From assembly GCA_025331445.1 (NCBI GenBank), contig JAIWNE010000002.1, positions 248,001-312,000 of the forward strand: a DNA stretch of 64,000 nt. Direction: 5' to 3'. The stretch is from Blakeslea trispora. Its lineage: Eukaryota > Mucoromycota > Mucoromycetes > Mucorales > Choanephoraceae. Of this stretch, positions 1 to 10,754 are shown piece by piece. The notes under the pieces were generated by a model. The model saw nothing but the letters and a program-made list of their open reading frames with translations. It did no database searches and was not told the origin of the DNA. The number at the start of each line of letters is the position of its first letter. The stretch's first letter is position 1. A program made the position numbers and the translations under genes.

Positions 1-1630
1 ATCTAACTCGCTGGCAATGATCTCCAGTGTAGTATGATCTTGTTCTTTGTCTAGCTTCAGCACCACGAGAAAGGTCGACATAGCACTTTCTACAAGGATA
101 CTTGGTACGTAAGCCATAGAGACCACAAAGTTGAGAGTGACAGGGAGAGTCTGCTTCAATCCACAAAACGGGAGCCACAACAAGCACATCTTCATTGTCA
201 ACTGCTGAATACATGACAACACCGTTCTCCAGCTTGACTAGGTCTTCTACAAGACAAGGAATCAACGAAACTCCACTAATACCCTCCTTCTTTTGGACAG
301 CTCCAATAAAATGCATATTCTCTAGTGACGATCTTTCCTTGAATGTCATTGAAGCACATCGCATTGACCAGCTTTCATATGCATTGAACTGCTTGCTCTT
401 GTTTCCACTAGTATCATCGGTGAAAAGAATAATAGGGCTTATTCTAACCTTGTAATACTTTCCAGGTTGATTAGCAGCAAGCTTTCTGAGTGGATGCATG
501 ATGGTGAAAAGGTTCAGATGATATGTGCTGAGTTGCATCATACCATTGAAGATGTCGAGTCCAATTGCCAGATTGGCACGATCGACTTGCACTAACTGTA
601 TCAATTGACTTGCACGCATCTTGATGCAATTTTCTTTGATGAAGGTTCTTGAATCATTTGGATAAATGATAACTTGGTAACCTTGTACAAAGAGATTGTT
701 GCATTCAGTATGAAACGATTCGATTAGCAAGTAAATAGATCTGTTGCCTGCTTGAATTAGAGCAATATCACCAGACCAGTAGTCAAAGCCATCTACAGTA
801 GTCATAGGCTGTTGGAAGCATGGGTTCTCTTTCCATTTCTTGCCTTGTTGTAGGGAGACTGACTGATTGGGAGTACGATCAGGGGCAGAGAAAATTCTAA
901 CTGATTTTCTTGGGTTGGACGCCAGCAACTTCAAATGATCTGAAGGTAGATTTACACATCCTTCAACTGAGGCATTATTATCATTTTTCAAGATAACAGA
1001 CTTGCTAGGAAAAACTGGAATCTGGTTGCGAACTTGGTTCTGGTAATGCATGAGCTTGTTGAGTGTTGGCAAAACAACTCTTTCATTCTTTCTGAAAGCT
1101 TCTTCAGAAACAATCAATAGAAGCTTGAATGCATAAAGAATTTTCATCATCATTCTTTGAGATATCATGTCGTTATCTCCATCTACCAAAACATGCAATA
1201 TCATTGCCTCAATATTCTTGAAAGGAAATGCTGACTCTGCATTTTGAATTCCTTCGACATTTTGATTGAAAAGACCTTGTAATGTTTGAATACGATAGTT
1301 TACAAGCTGTTCCAAAAGTCTGTCGGTGTCTTCATTTTCTTCTTCAACTTCAGAGTCATTGAAATCCAGTTCGAAGTCATCTTCGTCTTGCTCTTCTTCA
1401 TTGGCTGCAGCACTAAGTTCTCTTTGCTCAGCAGATCTAAGATAGCTGTTGATGTATACTTCGCTCATACGATGCACAGTAGATAAATGTTGTCCAAGCA
1501 TGTACTTTGTTGCAAATATCCCATCACACAAACCACAATGATTCTCAGGCTCTGTTTCGAATTGGCTAAATACACTTCTACCAGGTTGGTTTTGAGGTAT
1601 GATACGTTGTCTTTTTTGTTGAGAGGACAT
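1..1630 (-). CDS. Partial transposon-encoded protein with N-terminal C2H2 finger (runs off window)
   Basis: An uninterrupted minus-strand frame starts at ATG 1630-1628 and is still open at base 1, giving at least 543 codons. Near the N terminus is a C2H2 finger (C-x2-C-x12-H-x4-H, about residues 32-53) followed by an acidic stretch. At about residues 395-410 is the motif ILFTDDTSGNKSK, which I associate with a large family of fungal transposon proteins. Its paired aspartates probably belong to a DDE-type catalytic core. A later CRKC cysteine pair supports another metal site. No introns are needed. The superfamily (CACTA/Plavaka-like or KDZ-like) cannot be fixed because the C-terminal half lies outside the window. 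The frame has no stops, so the copy may be young. No promoter is evident upstream at 1631-1700. Confidence 0.7.
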   Translation of the reverse strand, partial: MSSQQKRQRIIPQNQPGRSVFSQFETEPENHCGLCDGIFATKYMLGQHLSTVHRMSEVYINSYLRSAEQRELSAAANEEEQDEDDFELDFNDSEVEEENEDTDRLLEQLVNYRIQTLQGLFNQNVEGIQNAESAFPFKNIEAMILHVLVDGDNDMISQRMMMKILYAFKLLLIVSEEAFRKNERVVLPTLNKLMHYQNQVRNQIPVFPSKSVILKNDNNASVEGCVNLPSDHLKLLASNPRKSVRIFSAPDRTPNQSVSLQQGKKWKENPCFQQPMTTVDGFDYWSGDIALIQAGNRSIYLLIESFHTECNNLFVQGYQVIIYPNDSRTFIKENCIKMRASQLIQLVQVDRANLAIGLDIFNGMMQLSTYHLNLFTIMHPLRKLAANQPGKYYKVRISPIILFTDDTSGNKSKQFNAYESWSMRCASMTFKERSSLENMHFIGAVQKKEGISGVSLIPCLVEDLVKLENGVVMYSAVDNEDVLVVAPVLWIEADSPCHSQLCGLYGLRTKYPCRKCYVDLSRGAEARQRTRSYYTGDHCQRVR

Positions 1631-2171
1631 TTTGAAGAGAAAATTGAATGAGGAATAAGTAAAGAAGGAATACAATCAAACCAATTTTTCTTTTTTTGAT
1701 TAAGTTGACCAACAATGTCACACTGAAACGCCTAATTTTATTTTCAACTTAGGAGGACTTGAAGATTTTAATTTTGATTTTTCTTTTGCATGCTTCTTTT
1801 TTCCCTAATGGTCAAAAAATAACCACCTGCTTATCTTCTTTATTAGACTACCTGCTCTCCTCAGTCTATTAGGAGCATATAAGGTATGAAACAACTTTAC
1901 TTTCTTTTTATTGTTTACTAACCATATTTAACGCTAGAACAAAAAGTGAAGATAAGATGCTGAGGTAGGTCATCTATTATTGCATACTGCATAAAGTATA
2001 TCTCTAACTAGATCTTTCATTCTACTAGGATGTATTGACAGACTTATATATATAGTGACTTGAATGTAAGTGGTTTCTATCATTAAGTATTGCTCTGTTG
2101 CTTATACTTTTTATAATCGATTTAGGCAAGCCAAGCACTTGATAGTTTATGAATCTCTTAGTTATAATACG

Positions 2172-2432
2172 GCCAGCTAAATCTATTAGCTACTAGGTTC
2201 TGGATAGCTGCTACTAGGCTTCTGAATGGCTACTTCTAGGCTTGATATACCAGGGTGCAGTAGATTGACCCCGGAATACAGGTAGATAGGCTTTTAGGCT
2301 GCAATAGCCATTACCTTACTACACTGCTTCCAAGGACAACCTACTGCACCCTGGTATATCAAGCCTAGAAGTAGCCATTCAGAAGCCTAGTAGCAGCTAT
2401 CCAGAACCTAGTAGCTAATAGATTTAACTGGC
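2172..2432. repeat. Long inverted repeat (two 92-nt arms, 77-nt loop)
   Basis: Bases 2172-2263 and 2341-2432 are reverse complements with one mismatch (2177). The outer ends begin GCCAG and end CTGGC. The 77-nt centre is unrelated sequence. The structure resembles a fold-back transposon or MITE. No clear target-site duplication is visible at the ends, and no ORF of note lies inside. Confidence 0.85.
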
Positions 2433-2597
2433 ACAATTTAATCCAATAAAAATTATTTTATTATTCATTTTGCATAAAACACCTTGATTCATCTGAAAAT
2501 AAAAAATAAAAACTCCTCCATGTTTCTCGTCCAAAAAAGGAATCTATTTTGAGTCTGAAAAATCCGTCGGTGTTGCAATCTAAAACCTCTGGTGGTG

Positions 2598-2716
2598 ACT
2601 GTATGCAAAAACTTAAATGAGCGACGGTAATAACAATTTTTATTGATTAACAGTGTCCAATCGTATTGCTTTCTAGTGGCGGAGTAGTCCTCTGACACAG
2701 CAGCCCCGCCTCAAGA
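2598..2716 (-). repeat. Dispersed repeat, copy A (related to 28986-29103)
   Basis: Read on the minus strand, this segment aligns with 28986-29103 on the plus strand over about 118 nt. Both copies keep an open frame encoding YDW-x-LL-x-NK-x-CY followed by RSFK-x-LH. This suggests a fragment of a transposon coding region. Words resembling tRNA A and B boxes (TGGCGGAGTAG, GAGTTCGAAAC) occur at 2673-2742 on the plus strand, but their order relative to the repeat does not fit a SINE well. Confidence 0.6.
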
Positions 2717-2852
2717 AAATTCCACCGGAGTTCGAAACTAGGTATTTTTTGATTTCACTAATGTTGACTAAATCTACCAACAACTAATCATATTTCAATA
2801 TGCATCTTTTCTTTATATTTTATTTCTCTTTCGTTTTTACACCCAAACCAAT

Positions 2853-4611
2853 ATGAATCGCATTCTTTTCAGGAACAGATTGAGCAATAGAATTGCTTCA
2901 AAGAAGCTTTATTCAAGTAGAGCGCTAGTTCAGCTTGAAAACGCGCATGTTTATCGCTCAGGTGTAAATAAGCCTGTTTTTAAAAATCTTAATTTAACTA
3001 TCAGAGACAACGACCAACTTGTTATTGTCGGACCTATGAGTGCGGGTAAAACTACATTAGCTGAAGTAATAAAGATGAAAGAAATAGTGTCATGACTTGT
3101 GTATTCAAACAACATGTTTTAGACAATCGCAGGAAGACATACCGTTCAGCCCGTATCAGCAGGCAAATGGCCAATCATTGATACATCCGACTCACCTTAT
3201 GTATCCGATTACATTCACCTTGTGGATTTTAGAGAAAATACTGCTTTTTCTTATGGTAATCACTATTATCAAGAAAGATTCAACTTCAGGTAAAGCATGG
3301 GAGTTGTATTTTTTTTTACTTGCTAAACTCATTTCTCGCTTAGTGATCCTGATAACGACTTGACATTACAGGATTACCTTGGGGATTTCCCTTTAGAGAG
3401 GATACATGCAGTGACAGAGCAATTGAACATTAAGAATTTATTGCCACTGTCTTTTGTCAAGCTATCGAACGGTCAGACTAGACGTGCTCGCATCGCAAGA
3501 GCCCTATTAAAGAACCCTTCAATGCTTGTACTGGATGAACCGCTAAGTAACGTATTATCCCATTTCATTCTTGAGAATCCGACTTTTTCTTTTTCTTGCT
3601 TACATTGATTTTGATTAGTGGGTTTGGATGTGGAACACCGAAAACATCTACTTGATGTTTTAGGTCAGCTTGTCACAAAGTCATCTATTTCCATTGTATT
3701 AGCATTAAGACCTCAAGACGAATTTCCTGACTGGGCAACAGAGGTGTTTGAGCTGGAAAATTTAGCTGTGCGTTGGAAAGGTAGTCTTGAGCAATATAGG
3801 GAGAGACAAAAGCATACAAAACAAAAGAAGCTTGAACAGAAAAAAAACCAGAAAGAGATAGATACCAGTCATAACAAGCCTGTTGTCGAGATGGAGAACA
3901 TCAAGGTCACCTACAGTGGTAAGCCTGTGCTTCAGGATATCACTTGGACAGTGCGTCAGGGCGAACGATGGGCCTTGTTGGGTCCCAATGGTTCCGGAAA
4001 GACAACACTTCTTTCATTTTTATCAGGTGATCATCCTCAGGCCTATGCCAATGATCTCTCCCTATTTGGACGTCGACGTGGCACGGGGGAATCCATTTGG
4101 GAAATCAAAGAAAGAGTCGGAATAGTCAGTCCCGAAATTCACTTGTATTTTAACCAACAACTGACTGCTTTAGAGGCAGCAGGGACTGGCTTTTTTGATG
4201 TGGTGACGCCTCGTCCTATAAACGCAACGCAAATGGCTACGATTGAACGATTGTTTTATGAATTTGGCATGAAAGACATGCTTCACCGTAAGTTGCAAGG
4301 CATGTCAACAGGTGAACAACGTATGGTCCTGCTTATTCGATCATTAGTAAGTTTTTAATGTAGTGAAGGGAAATCAAGCTGACATGTCTTTTTCTTTTAA
4401 AAAAAAAAAGGTCAAAATGCCTGACTTGATCATTTGGGATGAACCATTTCAATCGTTAGATGACAAGATGATTAAGAATGTAAATGATTGGTTGGAAAAG
4501 TATATGCAACCAGACCAAACTTTGATTATGGTAACTCACCATGAAGATGAAATACCTTTGGCCGTTACAAAGCAATTCAAGCTTGGACCAGGTGGTATTC
4601 AAGTGAATTAG
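2853..4611 (+). CDS. Tandem ABC ATPase, probably mitochondrial (yeast YDR061W-like)
   Basis: Five exons: 2853-3065, 3123-3289, 3344-3546, 3619-4346, 4411-4611, giving 503 residues. There are two ABC ATPase domains and no membrane segments. Domain 1 has Walker A GPMSAGKTT (residue 60 on), signature LSNGQTRRARIARAL and Walker B MLVLDEPL. Domain 2 has Walker A GPNGSGKTT (residue 316 on), signature MSTGEQRMVLL, Walker B LIIWDEPF and an H-loop histidine (MVTHHEDE). The basic, Arg/Ser-rich N terminus (MNRILFRNRLSNR) looks like a mitochondrial presequence. Overall it resembles the ABC protein family of yeast YDR061W, whose substrate is unknown to me. The signature of domain 1 is divergent from LSGGQ. 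The four introns are 54-72 nt. The stop lies 71 nt from the convergent carrier gene's stop. Confidence 0.88.
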
Positions 4612-4681
4612 GTATATTTTATAGTTTTTTTTTAAGAGCTTGATGAATATCATACAGAGTAATGCGTATATACAAGATAGA

Positions 4682-5769
4682 TTATTTGCTGGATACATAT
4701 TCCCTATGCCATTCCTTCAGTTGTTCTAGCACAATAAAGGTCACAATTGTATGAGGTCCTAATCTTACGAAAGCAGGCATCCAACCTCGGAAAAGGGATC
4801 CTATGCCTTCCGTCTTTATCATATGGGCCATGATTCGAACAGGATGTTTTCCATCATGTCTATGAGCACTCATGATGCGAGTCTTTACAACATCTAAGGG
4901 TGAACAAACTGTAGTCGCAACAAGCCCCTATTGTAAGAGTGAGCAAATGGGCTATTCAGTATCTATGAAACTTACAGCAAGTAAACTGGAACTAAAATGT
5001 GTTGTGAGGCCGTCTCGATAATGTAATTTATCAACAAAGAATTGTTTAAATAAATCATAACTTGACATTTGAGAAACAGTAATCAAAATAGCTCTGTTTG
5101 TGCTTGGGCCAATGCCTCTCAATAACACCCGAGGACCTTCCTCACGGCATATTCGAATCATTCCATCAATAACATTTTTGTAGTTTCGTCTCTGACTTGG
5201 TGGTAATTGGCCATCATTCTGCATACGCACATTGACTACATCGCTTGGATTTCCAAAAGCTCCGCCTAATGCACCCGCCATCGTTGAGCAAAAGATCAAT
5301 TGACGTACAGAAGGCTCTAAAAAAAAAGGCTATTATCTAAACTGCCCCCCTTTCTTTTTCTTTGCGATATAGTTAACTGGCTCTTACTTTGATCACCAGC
5401 AACTGACCATTTGAATTGGTCATACAGGCCGAATCGTATCGTTGAATAGGTTCCTTGTCGAAGCAAACTTGCAGACAGTCCACTGTAAAGGGATATCAAC
5501 CCCTCTGCTCGTGCGATCGACCACATGGTCCTTGCCATGCGAATAGGACTTAACAGCTTAAACTCCGACCATGCCGATGTGTATTCGACTTTAGTTGTTT
5601 GGAGCCTGACTTTAGTGAGGTCGAAAGGGTGAGAGACAAAGGTGGCTAAACAGGAAGCTACACCTCCAAACCAAAAAGGTGACTGGACTGAAGTTTTCTT
5701 TTTCAAGGTTGTTATGGTCTCTTGTGGAATGTCATGTAGATTGTTACAAGTAGCAGTAGTCACTATCAT
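4682..5769 (-). CDS. DIC1: Mitochondrial dicarboxylate carrier (mitochondrial carrier family)
   Basis: Three minus-strand exons, 5769-5388, 5316-4976 and 4927-4682, give 322 residues. The three tandem mitochondrial-carrier repeats each show their signature: HPFDLTKVRLQ, GNPSDVVNVRMQ and CSPLDVVKTRI. The second signature, NPSDVVNVRMQ, and the surrounding context are characteristic of dicarboxylate carriers, which exchange malate or succinate for phosphate across the inner membrane. An upstream in-frame ATG (5811) would add residues encoded by a CA-dinucleotide run, so I prefer the ATG at 5769, followed by IVTTATCNN. Both introns have GTAAG donors. The gene is convergent with the ABC gene. The family call is firm and the dicarboxylate specificity is likely. 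Confidence 0.9.
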
Positions 5770-7086
5770 GGTCAAGGAATCAACAAAATCGAATGACAGA
5801 CACACACACACACAGACAAAAAATTATAATGAATCAAAGAGAAAATCAGTAGTCGGGTGTTTTCAGTTATTATGTTTTTCAGACAGTCTCAGAGAAATGA
5901 ACAAATATACACAAGAGAAATTTTTTTGATAAATTAAAAAAACTGATCCATAAATAAGTGAAAAAAAAGGAGGGTAATTACATCCAACAAAAACGACAAA
6001 TACACTTGAAAACTACTTGAAATAACCTTTTTCATTGTGTTTTTTTTTTTTTGTTTTTTCTTCTTCTTTCCTAGCATGATTGATTTGAAGCTTACAATTT
6101 GATGGTAAATGAGCCTCATTCTCGTTTAATAATTTACCATCTATCAAGTATAAGTTTTTAACTCGAAAACCACTCATCATCACACAAATTTTCGCTGTTT
6201 GGAGCGCTCTAGACCATAAATCACAGATGTTCTAACCACTAATGAATGCTGACTAGAGCATCAAACCCTGTAGGCTTCCTCCGAGAATAGGATCACTGAA
6301 GAAGTGACCAAAGAACAGAGAATATGATTAGCTTTGGGGCTTCTTAGGAAAATCTCAAAACTTCTTATAAAGAATATAGCAATGTTGCTACTTCTATTTA
6401 ATTTATTTCTACAACACTTCTTTACGAATTTTGCTATTACTCTACGTACGTCTCTCAACCTAGGGAAAATCAAACCCATCCGAAGTCGGAGGGAGATATA
6501 CTTCAATTGTGGTAGGTATGGCCAAGTTGGCGAAATGAAGACAAATGATGTGGTGGGCGCCTGCCCTTGGACAATACCTTAGTGTGGGTTCTCCCGCCAT
6601 AAGAATGGTTGAAAGTCTGACAACATAGCTTAGAAAGATATAAAGAAATAGAGTCATGCATTTTTTTTTTATTTATATTAATCTGAAAATAAAAGCACGG
6701 CTAGAGAGTCTATAACCATATCCTCTGTCTTTGTTTCACCAGCTTGGCGATTTTTGAATCTATCGAGTGCAGAGCATTGTGTTGTTAAAGTATGTAGTTT
6801 AGATTGTTTCATTAGGATTGTTGCTTGATGTACGGACCGAAGCAGTCAAGCCAAGCACAGTCTTGCTTTGAGCACTCCAAACGATCTAAAAAATCATACC
6901 AATACATGCAGCCAAAGAGACCGCTTATAGTCTGGATCAAAATCAAGCTACGCCATAGCTTTCAAGTAAATATGTTCCCTCCTCCTCTTTTTTTTGGCGT
7001 CTTGGTTTATATGATACTCTCTTATGCGTCTACTTTAAGCTCAACTCAAATAATTTTTTTTCTTCTTTTAAATTGTTGTCCTTAAG
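5770..7086. other. Intergenic spacer, no supported gene
   Basis: This holds the carrier's upstream region (CA-dinucleotide run 5802-5815) and long A/T tracts. At 6517-6530 the word TATGGCCAAGTTGG is a good match to a tRNA A box, and 6586-6595 (GGGTTCTCCC) is a weak B box. No foldable tRNA follows, so this may be degraded tRNA-derived SINE sequence. Short ORFs in both strands look random. Confidence 0.4.
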
Positions 7087-9129
7087 ATGGATTCTAATAT
7101 AAAAGCACCTTCTGGACCTTATCCTTTATCAGAAAGACATCAGCGTAGACTAGAAGAAAGAAGAAAGCCTGGAACGTAAGCGTGCTCTAAACTACAGCCA
7201 ATCATGATGATTTATTCTTTCCCCTTTTCTTTTTGAATAGTACGTTTTGTGCAGAACAAGTTCGTCCCTTTGAACCTGTTTTAGATGGTGAGAAAAAAAC
7301 GAAGCCCTTTTCTTATTTAGACAACAAAGCCACTCATTGCTCCCTGCTTTCTAGCTAGTTATGCTATTGATGCAGTAAAGAGTCCAGACGAAACAGATTT
7401 ATCAAACTCACATGGCGAACGCACTAAAGATCATCTTGACAAAGATCGATCTAGCCAACATGATCAACCTACATCTTATATTGCAGAAGCCAATTGGAGT
7501 GCCAGACTACATGATATACGACCAGGTATGGAGTTTGGCTCAAAGCATCATATACCTGCCTTTCGACCACAATTGGTGTTATCAGAACCACAATCTGAAC
7601 AGCGACAACAAAATAGATCAACAGCTGATGATAGCCCACCTCATAAACTGCCTCGAAAACGCCCCTTGGAGGAAGAGATAGACATAGGTTCGCCTGAAAA
7701 AGATAAGGTTAATCTTGCCTCTTCTTCGTCCGCTTGGCCTTCCAATAAGAGCCCACGTCATGCGAGGCAACGATCCGCCTCTATAGCATCTATCCACTCT
7801 ATTCTATCTGCAAAATCGGCACCTCCTGCTGTGCTTGGGAATGCAGCACTAACTTCTGCTATTCTTTCAAAACAATCCCCTTCTTTCATTCGGGAGGAAT
7901 CTTCTTCGCTGACATCTCCGCATTCAGCCATAGCAAGATCAGTGACAGGCTCTATCAAATCCATGCCTGATTTGACAAAAGAGAACGGTAAAAAACCAGA
8001 TAGAAGTCTTCAACATTTCTCTTCTTTATCTGAAGCAAAGAAATCAGTATCAATACCACCAAAAGAAACATCCAAACCATATGAAGGATCTACCAAAGGC
8101 TCCAGTAAATCGCCTTCTCTGTCTTCTCATTCACCCAAAATAGTTTCACCAGTTAGTTCCCCCAGGACATCCCTAGCTGGCTCCTCTTTAGCTTCTAGAG
8201 CAGCTTCTCCCAAGAGGACGCCCTCTATAGCAGGTTCCATCCAATCCCATCCACCTTCGAGAGCAATGACGCCTATACCACCCAAAGAGGAACAAGATTT
8301 GACTGCCACTGCGATCGCCAAGCGGATCACTGCTGAATTGGTGATAGCCGAGGATATAGTAGAACAAACGATTGACCTACAAGAAGAGGTGCCTACTCCA
8401 CCAGTACAAGTTGATGGTCAAGATGTTCTGTTTCAATTTGAGGATGATATGTTGGATGGAGATGTTGATGTGGACGATAACAATGGTGTTGTAGCACAAC
8501 AAATAGAACCAACCACAAGTCATGATGATGATGAAGAAAGCAGAGCCTCAATACCACTAGAAGAAAGCAGCTCTTTTCTATCGCTCATTGAAGAACTTCG
8601 CACACGCGCACAGAGATTGAAGACTACACTCAACAAACGATGTAACATAGCTGATCTTCATATCGATGGCCTTATAGGTGTTGCTGAAGAGGTTGTAGTT
8701 GCTCAAGGGTAAGCGAATTTTAAACATGAGGAAAGAGGGTAACAAAGGTCTTCAATTCTTATTTATAGGGAACGAGAGAGGGATCCGTTTAAAAGAGACT
8801 TGCTTGCGAAATACTTTACTACTTTCAAAAGCGAGCTTTTAAAGCACAAAGATGATTACAGAAAGTATGAAGAAGCAACCATATGCCGCGATCGTGCTCG
8901 TACTATGTATAATAAGACAGAAAAGCGAATGATTGAATTAAAGAGGCAGGAAAGAATTCTCGAGACTGAGATTGAGAAAGAGAAAAAGCAGATGAATGAA
9001 ACAAGAGCGAAAATTGAAGTAAATGAACACTGTAGAATTCCTGCTATTTTAAACTCAAATGTCATATATTAGAAAATTGCCAAATGCTATGCTGTCTTTG
9101 ATCAGTTGAGAGAATTGGCCAAGAAATAA
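7087..9129 (+). CDS. Unrecognised protein: Ser/Pro-rich disordered middle, C-terminal coiled coil
   Basis: Five exons: 7087-7175, 7241-7287, 7355-8708, 8769-9018, 9073-9129, giving 598 residues. I do not recognise a family. The N terminus (YPLSERHQRRLEERRKPG) is basic and likely helical. Residues about 150-400 are low-complexity and rich in Ser, Pro and Lys, with repeated S/T-P and SPK-type sites, consistent with a phosphorylated disordered region. Then come an acidic patch (FEDDMLDGDVDVDD) and a charged, probably coiled-coil C terminus of about 110 residues (from RDPFKRDLLAKYF). The architecture would suit a nuclear or chromosome scaffold protein, but this is inference. A decayed copy of the last two exons lies 1 kb downstream at 10104-10705. 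Confidence 0.75.
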
Positions 9130-10057
9130 AAAATCAAGTAACGCTTTTCAGAGATCAAAATTACGTTCAGCCAATTAGGAATCGAGGCGATTTTTAATTC
9201 GCGTTTGTGTAAGTGTTTATTCGTGTTTGTTCGCGTTTGCAAAAAAAGCCTTTTGTTTATGTTTACATCAATCAACTATGCCTCAATTGAGCAAAGAAAA
9301 ATGCAAGACTTCAAATTGCAAAGATAGATGATAAAGTCAAACTTATTAAACGATTAAAAGAAAGAGGTGTTGAGATGACTTCTTGTTTAGTTTAAATTGT
9401 TCGTAATAAATTAAAAATCCTATTTCTGATGCTTTATCATAAAAAGGTCGCTCAATCGTAACAAAAAGCACATCGAAAAGTTTCCGTTTTTTTTTTCGGT
9501 TTGATTGATACCATATATATTGAATTCTGAGCACTGTATCTTGCGCAAAGTCAAAATAGAGCAGGGTGACACTTTTTGAATATATCTAATAAATGACTTG
9601 ACAAGGCCCAGACTAGTCTGTACAAAGAATAACCAACAATCAAAATATCAGTCAATGAATCAACAATTTAATCAATCTTTTTTGTAAGGTAAACAAAAAA
9701 ATGATTATTTTCCCCTCTATTTCTTTTCTCTAATCAACAAAATTAATGAGTATTTTACATCTAAAGGTAACAAGGCTGTTCAGTAGACTATGAGCTATTT
9801 GCCAACGATTGTTTAGTTAAACACATCAAAAACTTCTTGCCATTTATATGACATGCAAAAGAGAAGTTGTTTGGAAGAAAGGCATGTAGTCTATCATGAT
9901 TGCTATCGCGTATCTGTACTGATTAAAATCAATATATCTTTTTTTTTTAGTTATTCTTTTCTTAAAGACGCAGCAGGTCATCCATTCAAGAACCAAAAAG
10001 ATGTCTGAGAAGCAGAAGACTAAAACAATGCTTACACTTAAGACTTTCCAAGTTTGT
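9130..10057. other. Spacer between gene and its pseudogene copy
   Basis: This stretch is AT-rich without a supported gene. A short degenerate run near 9194-9240 repeats words like TCGCGTTTG and TTCGTGTTTG. Small minus-strand ORFs have no family features. Confidence 0.4.
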
Positions 10058-10099
10058 GGGGGTCATACTGTCTCTGAAAGTGATTGCGATAAACGGTAG
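10058..10099 (+). mobile_element. Solo terminal inverted-repeat end of a DNA transposon
   Basis: GGGGGTCATACTGT followed by a TGATTGCGATAAACGG-type tail matches the right terminus of the element at 61656-62241. That terminus has GGGGGGTCATACTGT followed by TGACTGCGAAAAGCGG. No partner end is seen within a kilobase. It ends 5 nt before the point where the duplicated 3' end of the coiled-coil gene begins, hinting that the element marks the rearrangement junction. Confidence 0.6.
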
Positions 10100-10103
10100 T
10101 CTC

Positions 10104-10705
10104 CTTGCTGAAAGGTAAGCAAATTTCAAACATAAGGAAAGGGAGTAACAAAGACCTTTAATTCTTATCTGTGGGGGAAGAGAGAGGGATCTGCCTTTAA
10201 CAAGCTTGCTTGGGGAGTACCTTTATATTATAAAATATCAGCTTACTAAATACAAAAACAAACAAGAAAAAATATGAAAAAGTAGCCATATATCACAATC
10301 GTCCTTGTTCTATATATAAAATCAAAAAGAAAAGCGAATGATTGAGATAAAGAAGCAGGAAAGAATTTTATAGACAGAAATTGAAAGCGAGCAAAAACAA
10401 CTAGAGTGCTAAAGAGCTTAAATTACCTAGATTTTGTCAAAACTTTTAATTTCTTCATAGCATCCCAAAATAAAAAGAATACAATTCTAGAGCGATAGCA
10501 TTGTTCTTTGGCCTTTTCTAAGCTAGCTTATTGCATTAGTCTTTTTTTATTCCTCTGCAAAACTTTTGTGCAATAAGGTCCCCATCCGAGGGCAAATACA
10601 AATGTAATTGAACACAGTAAAATTCTTGTTATTTTACACTCAAATGTCTTGATGTCTTTCATCAATTAAGAGAATTGTCAAAAAAAAAGTCAAAATAAAT
10701 GGAGC
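10104..10705 (+). pseudogene. Decayed duplicate of the 3' end of the coiled-coil gene at 7087-9129
   Basis: The sequence matches 8697-9140: the end of exon 3, intron 3, exon 4, intron 4 and the final exon. Shared words include TAACAAAG, AAGCGAATGATTGA and AGGAAAGAATT. Intron sequence is retained, so this is a DNA-level duplication rather than a retrocopy. In-frame stops and single-base changes destroy the frame. A stretch of about 170 nt (near 10430-10600) interrupts the copy and has no counterpart in the parent. Homology resumes with TGAACACAGTAAAATTC and runs to about 10705. It is almost certainly non-functional. Confidence 0.8.
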
Positions 10706-10754
10706 TTTATTGCTACTTTCTTATAAATAATATTTCCCTTCAAGTGTCTATCGT

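Larger units (their letters stand above)
1631..2852. other. Intergenic, repeat-rich spacer
   Basis: This 1.2-kb spacer lies between the transposon ORF (-) and the ABC gene (+). It holds a long inverted repeat (2172-2432) and one copy of a dispersed repeat (2598-2716), described separately. The last 90 nt before the ABC start are pyrimidine-rich, typical of 5' leaders in this window. I see no gene. Confidence 0.6.

Noticed and set aside
195..1486. Plus-strand ORFs at 195-455 and 1286-1486
   Set aside because: They are antisense shadows of the long minus-strand transposon frame.
2673..2742. Possible tRNA-derived SINE head
   Set aside because: A- and B-box-like words are present, but the repeat homology extends in the wrong direction and stems do not pair.
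6171..6660. tRNA-like A-box words
   Set aside because: No consistent acceptor stem, anticodon arm or B box could be folded, so no tRNA gene is called.
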